From positions 2,666,001-2,730,000 of the forward strand of contig NZ_CP095071.1 of the NCBI RefSeq assembly GCF_022919575.1: a stretch of 64,000 nucleotides of DNA, read 5' to 3'. The position numbers and the translations under genes were made by a program. Each line of letters begins with the position of its first letter. Position 1 is the stretch's first letter. This stretch comes from Gracilibacillus salinarum. GTDB taxonomy: Bacteria > Bacillota > Bacilli > Bacillales > Amphibacillaceae. The notes under the pieces were generated by a model. It saw nothing but the letters and a program-made list of their open reading frames with translations. It was not told the DNA's origin and made no database searches. Below are positions 61,713 through 64,000 of this stretch, piece by piece.

Positions 61713-62950
61713 TATTTAACCTTCTTCAAATCGCGTTTCATTTGCCGGTTAAACCCTTCCGTTAACTCATCAAACAAGCTATCCCAACTATCTTTGAACT
61801 GCTTATACAGTACCGGATATTTTTTGCGCAGCTTAATGATTCCGGCTGCGAAGTCTTCTTTCTCTTCTTCAAATTCTGCTACAACAGACAGTGGGATGCC
61901 ATCAAGTACGGACGCTACTTCCTCTGCTGGCAATTTGTCGGCATAAAACCATTGGAATCCTTTCAGATAAAGCAGCGGAAACATGTCTTCATCCCCGCCA
62001 AGTCTGTCTAATTCCTTCTGGGCCCGTGCGTTGTTCTTTACTTCAAATTGTAATTGTTTCAGTTCAGGATCGTTCTTATCTGATAAGAATGTAAGCAAGT
62101 TAATATAGACTTCCGCTTCTCTATATTCCGCAAGCTGATAATGCCCGCTAAAACTAGCCATTAACTGCTCGTACAACTCATCTCTGTCTTCTTGATTGGT
62201 GATATTTTTCATATGTTTTTTAAATTTACTCTGTACTTTCGATAAGGCTGACCACTCTCTGGACACGACGACCATTTCCAGCCATAAGAGATAAATGGGA
62301 CCGTCATTTATTGTGTCGGTACCGTCCTCCGAAACGGAATTCTCCATCGTTTTCATCGCGTTCTTAAATTTCCCTATTTCAGCATAAAGGACCGCAAGAG
62401 ACATCGCCAAAACCGGCGTGTACTCTGGAACCCGCTCCATACCTTGATGCAGCGTTTCAATCGCTTCCTCCATACATTCCATATCGGTTAACACTTTTAC
62501 TTTTACCGAGTGCATAATTGCCACTTCTTCAGGATCGGAAACAGAGGTTAAGATATCCGTAAATATGCTTTCTACTTCCTCCAGGTCGTTTTTTAAGCCG
62601 GCTAATTGCATAAATCCGGCCTTCACGATTAAATTGTTAGAAGTTAGCTTGTCTGCCCGTTGAAGCAGATCTTCTGCTTTCTTGGCATCACCCTGCTCGA
62701 TTGCGGATAGAGCATTTTCCAGCAAATCCTCTTCCTTGCCTCCGTATTTGCGTAAGAAGTCATATTCTTTTCGTTTGATCGGATCTTTTAGCGTTTCATA
62801 CGCTTTTCGCACCTTTTCGAAGCCTTCTGGGTCTGTTTCGGGTGGATGCTCTTTCACTGCCTTAATATATTTCTCTTTAATTCTGCCCTGTCCAATATTG
62901 GCAGTGGTTCCTAGAATTTTATAATAATTTTCGATTTTTTCTTTCGCCAT
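61712..62950 (-). CDS. J-like TPR protein, operon copy
   Basis: Start at ATG 62950, 9 bases after AAGGAGG; 412 residues. J-domain-like first 65 residues (ENYYKILGTTANIGQGRIKE; AYETLKDPIKRKEYDFLRKY) with HPP in place of HPD (KEHPPETDPEG). Then a TPR-like helical region (AEDLLQRADKL...; YREAEVYINLLTFLSDKNDP). The ribosome binding site overlaps the stop of the hsp70 gene, so the pair is coupled and the protein is probably the cochaperone of that Hsp70, despite the altered tripeptide. Confidence 0.87.
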   Translation of the reverse strand: MAKEKIENYYKILGTTANIGQGRIKEKYIKAVKEHPPETDPEGFEKVRKAYETLKDPIKRKEYDFLRKYGGKEEDLLENALSAIEQGDAKKAEDLLQRADKLTSNNLIVKAGFMQLAGLKNDLEEVESIFTDILTSVSDPEEVAIMHSVKVKVLTDMECMEEAIETLHQGMERVPEYTPVLAMSLAVLYAEIGKFKNAMKTMENSVSEDGTDTINDGPIYLLWLEMVVVSREWSALSKVQSKFKKHMKNITNQEDRDELYEQLMASFSGHYQLAEYREAEVYINLLTFLSDKNDPELKQLQFEVKNNARAQKELDRLGGDEDMFPLLYLKGFQWFYADKLPAEEVASVLDGIPLSVVAEFEEEKEDFAAGIIKLRKKYPVLYKQFKDSWDSLFDELTEGFNRQMKRDLKKVK

Positions 62951-62964
62951 TTTCGACAACCTCC

Positions 62965-64000
62965 TTATAACTCAAGATCCATAAATAAGTCTGTTACCTC
63001 ATCAATAGCCTCTTCTAATAACACCTCGTCGACTACGGCTATGGCCTCATTTAGATCATCTAAACAATGCTGGACTTGTACCTTGTCCTCACCGGATAAC
63101 GTTTTTTCAGCTTCCTTGCAACGGTTCTTCCATTGTTTTGCCTCTTTAAGCAACTCCTCCAGCTCGGCATCCTCATCCAGCAGATCAAATAAGTCCGGCT
63201 GATCAAATTCCGGCAGCTCGTCCTCTCCTTGATAGGCTGCTTCTACTTTTTCCTTGCTCTGTTGTAATGCTTCTTCCGAACTGCGGTCCATCGCATCCTG
63301 CAGCGTTACTGTCATCGATTCACCTGTCGATACACTGGCAGCTGTTACTTCTAAAATACCGTTCAGATTATAACGGAAAGTGACTTCCACTGCCTCCGCA
63401 CCAGCGGGACTAGCTGGCAGTCCTTTTAATACAAATTCATTTAAAAAGTGATTGTCTCTGGCTAACTCGTGTTCGCCCTGGAAAATTTGGATATGCACTT
63501 CTGTCTGATGGTCCACCACTGTACAGAATGATTCCGAACGCGTTACCGGAATGGTTGTATTTCTCGGAATAATGGCCTTGTAACTTAACAGTTCATCCAT
63601 GACGTCTTCGATCACCGCGATACCCATGGAAAATGGGGCTACATCCGTCACAATCATCCCACTGTCCGACAATGCACCAGATTTCAATCCACCCTGGACA
63701 GCAGCACCATAAGCAACGGTCAGGTCCGGATCGATATTGCTCTGCGGCGATTGTTGGAAATAGTCCTCAATTAAGGCATGTACTTTCGGAATCCTTGTCG
63801 AGCCGCCGACCAGTAATACGTTATCAATTCCATCTGCAGCCAGTTCTGCATCTGTTAACACATCTTCCACCTTGGCCATCGTTTCATCAAGTAATGGGGA
63901 GATCAAGGTGACAAAGCTATCACGAGTTATGGTTTTGTATAATCCTAATGGCTTCTCGTTCTTCATTACGACAACCGGGATGGCGATATCAACTTGCTCT
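62965..64000 (-). CDS. Hsp70-family protein (N-terminal part outside window)
   Basis: The frame is open to the window edge. The visible 344 residues hold the end of the ATPase domain (NVLLVGGSTRIPKVHALIED; DPDLTVAYGAAVQGGLKSG), the linker region, a substrate-binding beta domain (NTTIPVTRSESFCTVVDHQT; VHIQIFQGEHELARDN; FRYNLNGILEVTA), and a short acidic helical lid (DELPEFDQPDLFDLLDEDAE). Shorter lid than DnaK, with a DnaK-like but divergent sequence. In a coupled pair with the J-like protein. Confidence 0.88.
   Translation of the reverse strand, partial: EQVDIAIPVVVMKNEKPLGLYKTITRDSFVTLISPLLDETMAKVEDVLTDAELAADGIDNVLLVGGSTRIPKVHALIEDYFQQSPQSNIDPDLTVAYGAAVQGGLKSGALSDSGMIVTDVAPFSMGIAVIEDVMDELLSYKAIIPRNTTIPVTRSESFCTVVDHQTEVHIQIFQGEHELARDNHFLNEFVLKGLPASPAGAEAVEVTFRYNLNGILEVTAASVSTGESMTVTLQDAMDRSSEEALQQSKEKVEAAYQGEDELPEFDQPDLFDLLDEDAELEELLKEAKQWKNRCKEAEKTLSGEDKVQVQHCLDDLNEAIAVVDEVLLEEAIDEVTDLFMDLEL

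Overview
The window is a stretch of a low-GC Bacillota chromosome, most likely a halotolerant Bacillaceae genus of the Oceanobacillus/Virgibacillus/Gracilibacillus type. Reasons: AGGAGG-type ribosome binding sites almost everywhere, frequent TTG and GTG starts, a Bacillus-style mntABCD operon, a candidate cre site, Hol-Tox type mini-toxins, and many small membrane proteins. The genus is an inference; no rRNA or tRNA gene is visible.

Layout. 0-5 kb: small membrane proteins, a MazG-like pyrophosphohydrolase, a DUF3221 lipoprotein, a 31-codon Hol-Tox type toxin and three decayed genes. 5-8.6 kb: the manganese/zinc ABC transporter mntABCD. 8.6-12.7 kb: a repeat-rich spacer (structured repeat, four 52-bp tandem units, toxin-locus remnant), a DUF3237 protein with an alpha/beta hydrolase, and small membrane proteins. 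12.7-20.8 kb: a complete four-gene type II Wadjet anti-plasmid operon (jetABCD), next to a HIRAN-domain gene and a fresh IS4-type insertion with a 7-bp target duplication. 23.8-34 kb: aldehyde dehydrogenase with its DUF779 partner, an LprI-like lipoprotein, a type I toxin/antitoxin locus, a HEAT-UvrD-zinc-ribbon helicase, a PadR regulator with its operator, and a divergent MetX-like hydrolase/LysR pair. 34.6-39.4 kb: a TetR regulator divergent from a cluster of membrane-anchored alpha/beta hydrolases with two mini membrane proteins. 39.6-43.7 kb: an aromatic-acid-exporter type protein, an orphaned toxin locus, a deleted aldo/keto reductase, an SDR and a Nudix enzyme.

43.8-51.1 kb is a second defence island, reading leftwards: a tandem EVE-McrB protein, McrC, a sulfur-binding-domain/HNH endonuclease and a PLD-helicase-DUF3427 protein. 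It looks like a composite modification-dependent (type IV) restriction operon. It carries two point-type lesions: an in-frame amber codon in mcrB, and an ATC where the HNH gene's start codon should be. 51.2-57.3 kb holds DUF4352/DUF4064 proteins, a WYL regulator, an XRE-ImmA/IrrE protein and a SWIM-domain protein. 57.6-64 kb holds a chaperone operon (Hsp70, then a J-like TPR protein). Its J gene has a second copy, separated by an AT-rich three-gene exported cassette (secreted protein, attenuator hairpin, lipoprotein, membrane protein) that I do not recognise.

Themes. (1) Two anti-foreign-DNA systems, one apparently intact (Wadjet) and one apparently switched off by point changes. (2) A family of about 150-bp dispersed repeats whose stems show compensatory base changes. 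(3) Recurrent gene inactivation by tiny exact tandem duplications (5 bp and 10 bp). (4) Several type I toxin/antitoxin loci at different stages of decay.
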